A stretch of 11,448 nt of DNA, from contig JAOUPJ010000096.1 in NCBI GenBank assembly GCA_029879945.1, positions 1-11,448 on the forward strand. The letters run 5' to 3'. This stretch comes from Gammaproteobacteria bacterium. GTDB lineage: Bacteria > Pseudomonadota > Gammaproteobacteria > S012-40. The notes beneath the pieces are model-generated. The model saw only the letters and a list, made by a program, of their open reading frames with translations, searched no databases and was not told the origin of the DNA. Positions 1 to 6,301 of the stretch are shown piece by piece (within the stretch, counting starts at the first letter, position 1; each line of letters starts with the position of its first letter). A program made the translations under genes and the position numbers.

Positions 1-497
1 GCATCGAGTCACCGCCAGAATTGAAGGCGTTACCACAGGCACAGTCCTCTAGGGGGGATTTAACCCTCGCGCTATTCGATATGGCGTCTTTCCATTTCGC
101 TGTGAGCGTAGATAAGCTGGCGGGCATTCAGGTCATAGCAGACGAATTACTCATTACGCCCGATACACCAAGCTGGATGCTCGGAAAACTGGGAAAGGGA
201 AAAAATGCCATGGTGATTCTGGATCCAAGAGGGTTTTCAGACAAGAATCTGGACCACAGTGGCCATACTCCACAATCCTTATTGGGAAAGAAGCTTGTGG
301 TCATCGCAGGCGGGCGTTATGCGTTTATTAGTGACCATGTCGACAAGGTCCAGGAAGTTCAGGCAGACACCATCAAGTGGAACAACCATCCCGAGAATCG
401 TCCCTGGTTAAGTGGTGTGGTGATGGCTGATGCACTCGCTATTCTAGACGCAGTCCGTATAGAAGAAATAGCAAATCAATGGCTTAGGTCGAGGTAG
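1..497 (+). CDS. parP: ParP-like chemotaxis array protein, CheW-like domain (5' partial)
   Basis: The reading frame is open from base 3 and has no convincing start, so the gene begins upstream of the window. The TTG at 21 is just an internal codon. The visible 164 residues start with a proline-containing stretch (SPPELKALPQAQ), then a CheW-like fold (from LTLALFDMASFHFAVSV) with landmarks SWMLGKLG, MVILDPRGF, KKLVVIAGGRYAFI and a terminal RPWLSGVV...AILDAV block. In family knowledge, ParP carries a proline-rich N-terminus and a C-terminal CheW-like (AIF) domain. It couples the polar ParA-like ATPase ParC to CheA/receptor arrays. Position directly before cheW and a DUF2802 gene matches the usual parC-parP-cheW-DUF2802 order. 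The parC neighbour lies outside and is inferred. The alternative is a generic second CheW, which is less likely given the divergent sequence. Confidence 0.8.
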   Translation, partial: IESPPELKALPQAQSSRGDLTLALFDMASFHFAVSVDKLAGIQVIADELLITPDTPSWMLGKLGKGKNAMVILDPRGFSDKNLDHSGHTPQSLLGKKLVVIAGGRYAFISDHVDKVQEVQADTIKWNNHPENRPWLSGVVMADALAILDAVRIEEIANQWLRSR

Positions 498-562
498 TCG
501 AAAAATTGTATATTTCGGCACCTATTGTGCTAACAGTTTGTATACGAACATAGGTAAGAACA

Positions 563-1039
563 ATGTCAGATCGGGCAGAACAGAAAAATTCAAATGTATT
601 GCGCTGGGTTACGTTTCGCTTGGCCAAAGAAATCTATGGGATAAACGTTACCCAGGTGCGAGAGGTTTTGCGTATCACAGAAATTGCACCGGTTCCGGGT
701 GCTTCAGACTATGTGATCGGGATCATCAATTTACGGGGTAATGTTGTCACTGTCATTGATACAAGAAAGCGATTTGGCCTCCCCTCCATTGACACAGATG
801 ACTCAAGTCGCATCGTGATAATCGAAGTAGAAGGGCAGGAAGTTGGTATTCTTGTAGACAGTGTGGCAGAGGTAGTGGATCTCGCAATGGATGAGATCGA
901 GCCCGCACCGAATGTGGGGAGCGATGAAACCGCGCGCTATATTCAGGGTGTGTCCAGCATGGAAGGCGAGTTACTGATACTGATTGATCTGAATAGATTC
1001 CTGACTGAAGAAGAGCTACAAGACATGGGCGCGCTATGA
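563..1039 (+). CDS. cheW: Chemotaxis coupling protein CheW
   Basis: Cytoplasmic adaptor that links chemoreceptors to the histidine kinase CheA in signalling arrays. The 158 residues match the usual single-domain CheW length. After a short polar N-terminus the CheW fold runs from about residue 13 (RWVTFRLAKEIYGINV) to 148. It includes IAPVPG (41-46), the hallmark VIGIINLRG (51-59, with the conserved Arg at 58), TVIDTRKRFGL, VGILVDSVAEVV and a closing YIQGVSSMEGELLILIDL segment. The ATG at 563 follows an AGGTAAG-type ribosome site at about 552-558. It lies 65 bp after the parP-like gene, and its stop overlaps the next start as ATGA, so it is probably co-transcribed and translationally coupled downstream. 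All expected core residues appear present. Confidence 0.97.
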   Translation: MSDRAEQKNSNVLRWVTFRLAKEIYGINVTQVREVLRITEIAPVPGASDYVIGIINLRGNVVTVIDTRKRFGLPSIDTDDSSRIVIIEVEGQEVGILVDSVAEVVDLAMDEIEPAPNVGSDETARYIQGVSSMEGELLILIDLNRFLTEEELQDMGAL

Positions 1040-1422
1040 TAGTTCAAGCGCTGATTTTGTCTGCCATTCTTTTTGTAAATCTGATCCTGTGGATTGCGTA
1101 TTTCAAACAAAGAAAAAGAATCCGCCGACTCAAAGAGGCCTTTCTCGAACTCAAGGATGATAATCGGACTTTATACAGAACAGACACCAAGATTGGTGAG
1201 GCCATATCCGATATCAATCGCAAGATTGAATTTCTGAACTTGGAAGTGGAACGCATGGCAGACAAGACACTCGATCAAACTGTCTATGAAAATGCGCTGA
1301 AACTTATCAATTCAGGCTCTGATATTGAAACTGTGATGAAGAAAAGTGGTTTAACTCGCGGTGAGGTAGAGCTACTGCTAACGATAAATGTGCAAAAGCA
1401 GGAAGTGAATGTTTTCTCCTAA
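1036..1422 (+). CDS. DUF2802 family membrane-anchored protein
   Basis: Protein of 128 residues whose biochemical role is unknown. One N-terminal membrane segment (about 2-22, VQALILSAILFVNLILWIAYF) is followed by a basic stretch (KQRKRIRRL), a charged helix with coiled-coil character to about residue 75, and a compact C-terminal block (YENALKLINSGSDIETVMKKSGLTR, then GEVELLL) typical of DUF2802. That block looks like a small helix-turn-helix-like unit. The start ATG overlaps the cheW stop by four bases, so translation is likely coupled. DUF2802 genes commonly close the parC-parP-cheW cluster in gammaproteobacteria, which suggests a link to polar chemotaxis or flagellar organisation. That link is inference from context. 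Confidence 0.88.
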   Translation: MIVQALILSAILFVNLILWIAYFKQRKRIRRLKEAFLELKDDNRTLYRTDTKIGEAISDINRKIEFLNLEVERMADKTLDQTVYENALKLINSGSDIETVMKKSGLTRGEVELLLTINVQKQEVNVFS

Positions 1423-1496
1423 TTAAGCATCATCTTTTTATTGTAAAACGCCAATCACACTCTACCAAGCCGGGTAATAAACCCTGAGACTGGATT

Positions 1497-1781
1497 CTAG
1501 AACGCCACACCCATTTGACGATTCTTAAAGTGAGCAGCCTTCTCGATAGAATATCGCAATGCCCGATAGATGGTGAAGGGATCTGGGGGTTCGTTTAACG
1601 ATCCATTGGTAATCCGTTTGACCGCCATCTCAAGCGTTATGATAGGGTTGGGACTGATAACAATTTTTCTCGCTTTGAACCAGATTTCTTCGGAAGGGGA
1701 TTCAAGCATCTGAGTTAACAGTCGTTGATTTGATATGGAAAGATCCCCGTATAAATCCTGGCACTGTTTGACAAGTTTCAT
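1497..1781 (-). CDS. Small uncharacterised protein (about 94 aa)
   Basis: I do not recognise a family. Two ATG codons are possible, at 1787 and 1781. A strong GGAGG (1794-1790) sits only 2 bases before the first but 8 before the second, so the second is preferred, giving MKLVKQCQDLYGDL at the start. The protein is soluble-looking, mostly helical and charged, with no signal peptide or membrane segment. Visible features are a repeated-helix appearance (SISNQRLLTQMLES, EEIWFKARKIVI), a loop NEPPDPFTIYRALRYSIEKA and a short GVAF tail. It lies 94 bp downstream of the cobalamin adenosyltransferase on the same strand and converges on the DUF2802 gene. The strong ribosome site and frame integrity support a real gene, but function is unknown. 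Confidence 0.65.
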   Translation of the reverse strand: MKLVKQCQDLYGDLSISNQRLLTQMLESPSEEIWFKARKIVISPNPIITLEMAVKRITNGSLNEPPDPFTIYRALRYSIEKAAHFKNRQMGVAF

Positions 1782-1789
1782 GCGCATTG

Positions 1790-1794
1790 CCTCC
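1790..1794 (-). promoter_or_regulatory. Shine-Dalgarno GGAGG deciding the start of the small unknown gene
   Basis: Read on the minus strand this is GGAGG followed by CA and ATGCGCATG. The spacing is 2 bases to the first ATG and 8 to the second, which favours the start at 1781. Confidence 0.65.
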
Positions 1795-1799
1795 GTGCT

Positions 1800-1820
1800 C
1801 TAAACTCTCTGTCTGTTTAG
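1800..1820. repeat. Inverted repeat CTAAAC-N9-GTTTAG upstream of the small unknown gene
   Basis: Perfect 6-base arms (1800-1805 and 1815-1820) flank a 9-base centre (TCTCTGTCT). The element ends about 5 bases upstream of the ribosome site of the minus-strand gene. It could be an operator or a leader hairpin. No T tract follows on the minus strand, so a terminator for the adenosyltransferase is less likely. Chance occurrence cannot be excluded for arms this short. Confidence 0.4.
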
Positions 1821-1875
1821 GTTCCTGCAAAGAGTATTCCCGATAAATCCTCAACTCGTCTGTGTGATTCAGTGA

Positions 1876-2430
1876 TCAGCTGGGGCGTTGTGTTGGTTCC
1901 CACAAAGGTTCCGCAGTATCTGATTCCAGATTAAGTATTCTGCACGCAATAAATAACAAATCTGAAAGTCGGTTTAGATATTTCAGGGAAAGAGGATTGG
2001 TCTGTTCCTCTTCTGTTAGTAACCAAAGCGAGCGTTCAGCCCGTCTGCAGACACATCGGGCCATATGACAAAGGGCAGCGGCCTGATTTCCACCCGGCAG
2101 AATAAACTCCTTGAGTGGTTTGAGTGACTGATTGAGCTCCTGGGCATCCTTTTCAATTCTTGTTAATGCTGGTTCTAGAATTTTATCGACACCAGGAATC
2201 GCCACTTCACTTCCGAGATCAAACAGGTCATTTTGAACCTGGTGCAGTATGGGTTTTATAGTGACGCTACTCGTGAAACTCAGCACCGCGCCAATTGTGG
2301 AATTCAATTCATCGATATCACCAATACAGGCGATACGGGTGTGGGTTTTTTTTACCCGGCTGCCATCGCCCAATCCAGTTGTTCCCGAGTCGCCTGTGCG
2401 CGTGCTGATTTTGCTTAAGCGGTGTCCCAT
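1876..2430 (-). CDS. Cob(I)alamin adenosyltransferase, PduO type
   Basis: Transfers the 5'-deoxyadenosyl group of ATP to cob(I)alamin (or the corrinoid precursor) to make adenosylcobalamin, in the cytoplasm. The 184 residues match the PduO/MMAB family. The ATP-binding N-terminal signature TRTGDSGTTGLGDGSRV lies at about 10-26, DIDELNSTIG at 38-47, LPGG at 111-114, RCVCRRAER at 125-133 with the conserved arginines, and NRLSD at 153-157. The start ATG is preceded by GGGG six bases upstream. It is 89 bp downstream of the SprA-related gene on the same strand, and btuF lies just beyond that gene in divergent orientation. This supports a cobalamin salvage locus. It is unrelated to the CobA/BtuR-type enzyme fold. 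No cobalamin riboswitch is visible upstream. Confidence 0.95.
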   Translation of the reverse strand: MGHRLSKISTRTGDSGTTGLGDGSRVKKTHTRIACIGDIDELNSTIGAVLSFTSSVTIKPILHQVQNDLFDLGSEVAIPGVDKILEPALTRIEKDAQELNQSLKPLKEFILPGGNQAAALCHMARCVCRRAERSLWLLTEEEQTNPLSLKYLNRLSDLLFIACRILNLESDTAEPLWEPTQRPS

Positions 2431-2519
2431 GTGTACCCCAAGTTTTTAAAGAACGTAAGATAACATGAAAATGCCTGATGGCCGAGGTGGGGGAAGAACG
2501 GATATAAAGCATGTGGGGT

Positions 2520-3122
2520 CTAGGCTCGGAGTTCCAGATTTGTCCCGGCGCTATCCTTCCCTTCATCCGCTATCTTACTGTATTCAGCAATACCACGATT
2601 TTCTTGCTTGGCGGAGGGGGAGTCCTCTTGGGAGTTTTCCTTCATCAGCTCAACTCGGGCCTGTGCGGCCATCCGGGTGGCTTGTGCGGCTATGGCGCGG
2701 TCCGCACTGGAGGGGTCCGCGGGTGCCAGGGCTGCGGCGCGAATCTGATTGGCCTTCTCGATGGTGGCCTGTGGGTCGTTGGGCACGGCGCTAATATCGA
2801 TGGAAACTTCGCCTCCCACTGCGTAGCGCTTACCATCGGGTCCGGTCTGATAGCTATAGGACGGTCCTCCGTTTGCCAAGCCACCCGCCGCGGCCGCATG
2901 GGCGGCCTCATGGGCTTTGACCTCCCGGTCCCGGGTCTGGAGCTTTGCAACTTCGGCTTTTTCTGTTTGGGAAAGTTCGGCAGTCCTTTTGGCAGTTTCT
3001 GACTGCTCAGCACGTAGCCTTTCGTCTTGCTTCGTCTTCTGTTCTGGCTCACAGCTGGAACAGGAACTCGTCTTTTGGGTATAAGACTGGATCAGCGTAG
3101 GATTCGCAGCACCGATCTTCAT
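2520..3122 (-). CDS. SprA-related putative metalloprotease (HExxH)
   Basis: Protein of 200 residues. It has a hydrophilic, Lys/Glu-rich N-terminal region (about 25-62, helical) with a CSSC pair at 21-24. The conserved SprA-related core follows: LQTRDREVKAHEAAHAAAAG with the zinc-binding HEAAH at 71-75, GGPSYSYQTGPDGKRYAVGG (about 85-104), EVSIDIS, then DPQATIEKANQIRAAALAPADPS and an alanine-rich helix RAIAAQATRMAAQARVEL. These blocks identify the family (also annotated as putative metalloprotease CJM1_0395 type), whose substrate is not established. There is no obvious signal peptide, so export is uncertain. A GGTGAT ribosome site precedes the ATG. The polar tail after residue 162 is variable. 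The gene is divergent from btuF. Protease activity is inferred from the motif only. Confidence 0.88.
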   Translation of the reverse strand: MKIGAANPTLIQSYTQKTSSCSSCEPEQKTKQDERLRAEQSETAKRTAELSQTEKAEVAKLQTRDREVKAHEAAHAAAAGGLANGGPSYSYQTGPDGKRYAVGGEVSIDISAVPNDPQATIEKANQIRAAALAPADPSSADRAIAAQATRMAAQARVELMKENSQEDSPSAKQENRGIAEYSKIADEGKDSAGTNLELRA

Positions 3123-3252
3123 ATACGATCACCACGAAAAGCATGCGGGGATTGGACTTGTCTTCTTAGTCTGAGTCTGCTCATAATAGTGCACTGAATA
3201 ATGTCTCTTCCTACTATCTGTATCGGCACTTTGGGCCATATTTCAACCCCTG
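3123..3252. promoter_or_regulatory. Divergent intergenic region between the metalloprotease gene and btuF
   Basis: This 130-bp gap must hold promoters for both directions. On the plus strand a candidate is TTGTCT (3158-3163), 18 bp, then CATAAT (3182-3187), leaving a leader of about 60 bases to btuF. No convincing minus-strand hexamer pair was found. I looked for conserved cobalamin-riboswitch elements (B12 box) and saw none, and the leader is too short for one. Confidence 0.4.
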
Positions 3253-4137
3253 ATGAACCTTAAAATAATCATAAAAAACATAGAGTTATTTTCTATTCTC
3301 GGCCTGTTGCTCTGCGCCGGGGCCCTCCGTGCGGAGATCGTGGTGATCGATGATTTGGAGAGAGAAGTTCGTCTGCCCACTGTGGCCAAACGCGTAATCA
3401 GCCTAGCCCCTCATCTCACGGAAATGCTATTTTCTGCCGGAGCAGGGGGACAGCTAGTCGCTATTGACAGTTACTCGGATTTTCCACAAGAAGCCAGAAA
3501 ACTGCCACGTATCGGAGCCTACGATGCCGTAGATTTGGAACGGGTGTTCTCCCTAAATCCGGACCTGGTTGTGATGTGGCAATCGGGAAACCCGGCCAAA
3601 TTGAGGGAAAAATTACTGAAGCTGGGTGTCCCTGTGTTCGTTAGCCAGCCCATGAACTACAAAATGATCGCGTCCAATGTGGAAAGACTGGGGCGGTTGA
3701 CGGGTCATGAGCAGGAGGCCAGAAGGGAGGCGTCTGTTTTCCTAAGTCGGATGTCAGCATTTGAGAATCGACCAAAGCGGGGGGAGAGGGTCTTTTACCA
3801 ACTTTCCGAGTCACCGATATACACCATTAACGGGGACCATCTGATTAGTGAGATTATTCGCCTATGTGGTGGGGAGAATGTCTTTGCTGATCTATCCATT
3901 CTCGCCCCACAGGTGGGCTTAGAGGCCGTAATTACCGCAAACCCCTCCGTCATACTCATTAACGGTACCCATGCTAACGCGCAACAATGGGCGGAAAACT
4001 GGCAGCGATGGGATACAGTCTCTGCCGTGAAAAAACGACGAATCCATTTGCTCGATGCTGATTTATTGGCACGTCATACCTTTCGCATTGCAGAAGGAGC
4101 TACAGCCTTATGCAGCGCACTGGAACAAGCACATTAG
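3253..4137 (+). CDS. btuF: Periplasmic cobalamin-binding protein BtuF
   Basis: Substrate-binding component that captures vitamin B12 in the periplasm and delivers it to the BtuCD ABC transporter. The 294 residues begin with a basic n-region and hydrophobic core (about 11-24), and signal-peptidase cleavage probably falls after ALRA (24-27). The helical-backbone binding-protein fold shows RVISLAPHLTEMLFSAG (47-63), SYSDFPQEA (73-81), DLERVFSLNPDLVVMW (94-109), LGRLTG (146-151), LCGGENVF (204-211) and APQVGLEAVITANPSVILI (218-236), all in the order seen in BtuF. The start has no strong ribosome site, but the signal peptide supports the ATG at 3253. BtuC, BtuD and BtuB are not in the window. A related corrinoid or siderophore binder is possible, but the neighbouring adenosyltransferase favours B12. 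Confidence 0.88.
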   Translation: MNLKIIIKNIELFSILGLLLCAGALRAEIVVIDDLEREVRLPTVAKRVISLAPHLTEMLFSAGAGGQLVAIDSYSDFPQEARKLPRIGAYDAVDLERVFSLNPDLVVMWQSGNPAKLREKLLKLGVPVFVSQPMNYKMIASNVERLGRLTGHEQEARREASVFLSRMSAFENRPKRGERVFYQLSESPIYTINGDHLISEIIRLCGGENVFADLSILAPQVGLEAVITANPSVILINGTHANAQQWAENWQRWDTVSAVKKRRIHLLDADLLARHTFRIAEGATALCSALEQAH

Positions 4138-4296
4138 ACCTTAGGCATACGTTCAATCCTCTTTCCTATGGTGTAAACCTTGCAGCGCTATAAAGCGTAT
4201 TTTGTTCTGTCTGCTTGTAGGGCTAGAGCAATCTATACCATACAAAAACAAAGCGCGTGAGCTGGGAATTAGGAAAACACGATTAGGGAGCGATGG

Positions 4297-5166
4297 ATGT
4301 CTGAAGTCAAGGCCAGTGAGCTGGTAGCAAAAACACACGATATTATCTCCATGCCTGAGATATGTTTTAACGTCTACAATATGGCCAATAACCCTCTATG
4401 TTCTGCGGTGGAAATGGCGCAGGCCATTAGCGCAGATCCGGGTTTGAGCGCCAATGTACTTAAGGTAGCGAATAGCCCTTATTACGGTTTTCCTTCTCGA
4501 GTGGATTCCATCACCCGGGCGATCGCGGTTATTGGTACGCAAGACCTGCGAGAGCTGGTGTTGGCCACATCCATTGTTGGTGCGTTTAGTGATGTATGCC
4601 AAGACACGGTGAATCTCAACGCATTTTGGCACCATAGTCTGATCACAGGGCTAGTCGCCAGGCAACTGGGAGGCAAGGCCAAAACTCCGATATTGCGCAA
4701 AGAGCGCATGTTTGTCGCAGGGCTCCTTCACAAAATCGGGGTGCTGGTGATGGCCACTAGCAAACCTGATTTGTACAAGCAAACACAGAGTCAGCAGTCC
4801 GATATCTACCATCTCCTGACTCAGGGCGAACAGGATCTCTTCGGATGTGATCACACTGAAGTGGGGGAAAGCCTCATGAAATCCTGGAACCTGCCTGATA
4901 TGCTTTCAGCAGTGACACGATTTCATCTAAGCCCCACAGGATGTGACGAGTTCAAGCTTGAAACGGCCATTATCCATATTGCCAGTATGGCGGTAGCCAA
5001 TGACCTGGCAATCGACACGGGCGGTTTAACTGCCCCAATCTGTGAACAAAGCTGGGTGCTGACAGGTCTGACAGAGGAGCAGGTTAACGAGGCTATTGGG
5101 AAGTCAATTCTGGAATATTCAGAGGTGGCCAGTGCGTTCCTCAGCGCAGCAAGTAGAGCAGGCTAG
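4297..5166 (+). CDS. HDOD domain signalling protein
   Basis: Protein of 289 residues, cytoplasmic, with an HDOD domain spanning roughly residues 10-210. Landmarks are ISMPEICFNVYNMANNP (17-33), ISADPGLSANVLKVANSPYYG (44-64), ITRAIAVIGTQDLRELVLATS (72-92), FWHHSLITGLVARQL (110-124) and AGLLHKIGVLVMA (141-153). In true HD phosphohydrolases the last block reads HD. Here it is His145-Lys146, so a metal-dependent phosphodiesterase activity is unlikely and a regulatory or binding role is expected, as for most HDOD proteins. A good AGGGAG ribosome site lies six bases before the ATG. It stands alone after btuF with a 159-bp gap, and its signalling partner is not identifiable here. Confidence 0.93.
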   Translation: MSEVKASELVAKTHDIISMPEICFNVYNMANNPLCSAVEMAQAISADPGLSANVLKVANSPYYGFPSRVDSITRAIAVIGTQDLRELVLATSIVGAFSDVCQDTVNLNAFWHHSLITGLVARQLGGKAKTPILRKERMFVAGLLHKIGVLVMATSKPDLYKQTQSQQSDIYHLLTQGEQDLFGCDHTEVGESLMKSWNLPDMLSAVTRFHLSPTGCDEFKLETAIIHIASMAVANDLAIDTGGLTAPICEQSWVLTGLTEEQVNEAIGKSILEYSEVASAFLSAASRAG

Positions 5167-5172
5167 GGCTTC

Positions 5173-5205
5173 TTTTTCAAGATTGAAAAATTTTTTGTGT
5201 ATAAT
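5173..5205 (+). promoter_or_regulatory. Candidate promoter overlapping an A/T-rich inverted repeat
   Basis: A perfect 8-base inverted repeat TTTTTCAA-GA-TTGAAAAA (5173-5190) is followed by six T. It could form a weak terminator for the HDOD gene (a 6-bp stem of A/U pairs capped by one G-C pair). Overlapping it is a promoter-like pair: TTCAAG (5176-5181), 18 bp, then the perfect consensus TATAAT (5200-5205). If used, transcription would start near 5212 and give the isomerase gene a leader of almost 190 bases. Either role is unproven. Confidence 0.4.
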
Positions 5206-5279
5206 TACCTTATTGCGAATATTTTTTCCTCAATCCACATTAAGAAATAACGATATTCTCAAGGGGTTTGTATTTAGCT

Positions 5280-5312
5280 CCGACAGGTACGTCAGTTTGT
5301 TAGAACTGTCGG
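5280..5312 (+). repeat. Inverted repeat CCGACAG / CTGTCGG in the isomerase leader
   Basis: Perfect 7-base arms at 5280-5286 and 5306-5312. Within the 19-base interval lies CAGTT (5293-5297), which can instead pair with AACTG (5304-5308). The two pairings are mutually exclusive. It lies between the candidate promoter at 5200 and the start codon at 5399, so in RNA it would be a leader hairpin with an alternative fold. Confidence 0.45.
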
Positions 5313-5353
5313 CAGGGCAAAATAGGTGCGATAGATTCTAGTTAAAACGCAAA

Positions 5354-5378
5354 GCATGACATTAGGACTAGGTCATGC
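5354..5378 (+). repeat. Inverted repeat GCATGAC-N11-GTCATGC just before the isomerase gene
   Basis: Perfect 7-base arms (5354-5360 and 5372-5378). The interior TAGGACTA adds a possible three-pair TAG/CTA extension. The element ends seven bases before the AAGGGA ribosome site (5386-5391), so it could be an operator dyad or a hairpin that influences ribosome access. Confidence 0.5.
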
Positions 5379-5398
5379 CAAAAACAAGGGAATGAAAA

Positions 5399-6097
5399 AT
5401 GAAAGTTAAAGCCTTATTCATCACCACACTTGGCCTGCTCCTGATGAGTGGCACGACCTGGTCAGCCGATCCCTCTTTGCAAACAGAAAAACAAAAACTG
5501 GGTTATGCGCTCGGTTTACAAGCTGTTCAAAGTATTGCCGGGATAGGAAAGGATGAACTTGACATCGAAACCTTCAAACAGGGTGTTAGTGACGCACTCA
5601 GTGGCGCGCAGATCAAGCTAAGTCCGCAAGAGACGCAGCAGGTATTAATGGCATTGCAGAAGAAGATGCAAGACCGTTACATGGCCGTTGTTAAGAGAAA
5701 TCAAAAGGCCGGGGAAGGTTATCTGTCTGCGAATAAGAAAAAGAAGGGGGTCAAAACCCTAAAAAGTGGGATTCAGTACACCGTCATCAAGAGCGGAAAG
5801 GGTAAGAAGCCAAAGATAAATGATGATGTTAGAGTGCATTATGAAGGGCGATTGGTAAACGGCACCGTATTCGATAGCTCTTTTGTGCGAAAGGTTCCAG
5901 CTACTTTCAAGCTGGCACCAAATGCCTTGATCAAGGGCTGGGTAGAAGTGTTGCCGGAGATGCAAACCGGAGACACCTGGGAAGTGGCTATCCCGCAGAA
6001 TCTGGCTTATGGCACTCGAGGAAAACCACCGACGATTGGTCCTGCTGAAACACTTATCTTTAAAATAGAATTATTGGAAGTTAACCCCAAGAAATAG
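5399..6097 (+). CDS. Periplasmic FKBP-type prolyl isomerase, Mip/FkpA family
   Basis: Catalyses cis-trans isomerisation of X-Pro bonds and probably acts as a folding chaperone for envelope proteins. The 232 residues match the length of Mip-type proteins. A signal peptide (1-22, cleavage likely after TWSA) precedes an N-terminal helical dimerisation domain (about 25-112, EKQKLGYALGLQAVQSI...). The FKBP domain follows at about 122-228. Active-site landmarks are VHYEGRLVNGTVFDSS (146-161, with Tyr148, Phe158 and Asp159), ALIKGWVEVLPEM (176-188, with Trp181), GDTWEVAIP and LAYG (202-205). AAGGGA sits seven bases before the ATG. The gene is followed by a strong terminator and looks monocistronic. 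It could be called fkpA or mip, and the two are not separable by eye. No lipobox is seen. Confidence 0.95.
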   Translation: MKVKALFITTLGLLLMSGTTWSADPSLQTEKQKLGYALGLQAVQSIAGIGKDELDIETFKQGVSDALSGAQIKLSPQETQQVLMALQKKMQDRYMAVVKRNQKAGEGYLSANKKKKGVKTLKSGIQYTVIKSGKGKKPKINDDVRVHYEGRLVNGTVFDSSFVRKVPATFKLAPNALIKGWVEVLPEMQTGDTWEVAIPQNLAYGTRGKPPTIGPAETLIFKIELLEVNPKK

Positions 6098-6124
6098 TTT
6101 CTCCCTATTCAAATTAATTACATG

Positions 6125-6148
6125 GCCCGGATTTTCCGGGCTTTTTTT
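6125..6148 (+). terminator. Intrinsic terminator after the FKBP gene
   Basis: GCCCGG (6125-6130), a five-base loop ATTTT and CCGGGC (6136-6141) form a perfect 6-bp GC stem followed by seven T (6142-6148). It starts 28 bases after the isomerase stop, a classic rho-independent terminator for the plus strand. Confidence 0.95.
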
Positions 6149-6250
6149 GTTTCAGTATTAGTAAATCAACGGCTTACAAATTTTCACCTATCCGATTCCA
6201 AAACTGTGATTTAGTACACAACTTTGGTTTGAGTCCCCTGAATCTGCTGC

Positions 6251-6301
6251 CGACAACATCCATGAGTTAACACCTTATGGATTTGCTTTATCATGTTGTC
6301 G
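6251..6301 (+). repeat. Inverted repeat that pairs the start codon of the 126-aa exported protein
   Basis: CGACAACAT (6251-6259) is the exact reverse complement of ATGTTGTCG (6293-6301), whose first three bases are the start codon. Inside the 33-base interval, CCAT (6260-6263) can pair with ATGG (6277-6280), so a nested hairpin is possible. An alternative inner stem is ATCCAT/ATGGAT (6258-6263 with 6277-6282). No Shine-Dalgarno sequence is visible between 6277 and 6292. In mRNA the start codon would be sequestered, suggesting translational control if a transcript includes it. Confidence 0.55.

Noticed and set aside
257..264. CAGTGGCC resembles the complement of the cobalamin-riboswitch B12 box
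   Set aside because: It lies inside the parP-like coding sequence, far from btuF and the adenosyltransferase, and no other riboswitch elements surround it.
1472..1484. GGGT-AATAA-ACCC as a bidirectional terminator between DUF2802 and the small unknown gene
   Set aside because: The stem is only four base pairs and there is no T tract on either side.
2465..3052. Long open frames on the plus strand and in another minus frame across the SprA-related gene
   Set aside because: Their translations are Gly/Arg/Pro-rich and low in family-like sequence. The frame with HEAAH and the conserved GGPSYSYQTGPDG block is clearly the real one.
4167..4242. TATGGTGTA (4167-4175) can pair with TATACCATA (4234-4242) in the btuF-HDOD gap
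   Set aside because: The pairing needs one G-U and spans a 58-base loop. There is no other sign of structure, so it is probably chance. No clear promoter or terminator was found in this 159-bp gap.
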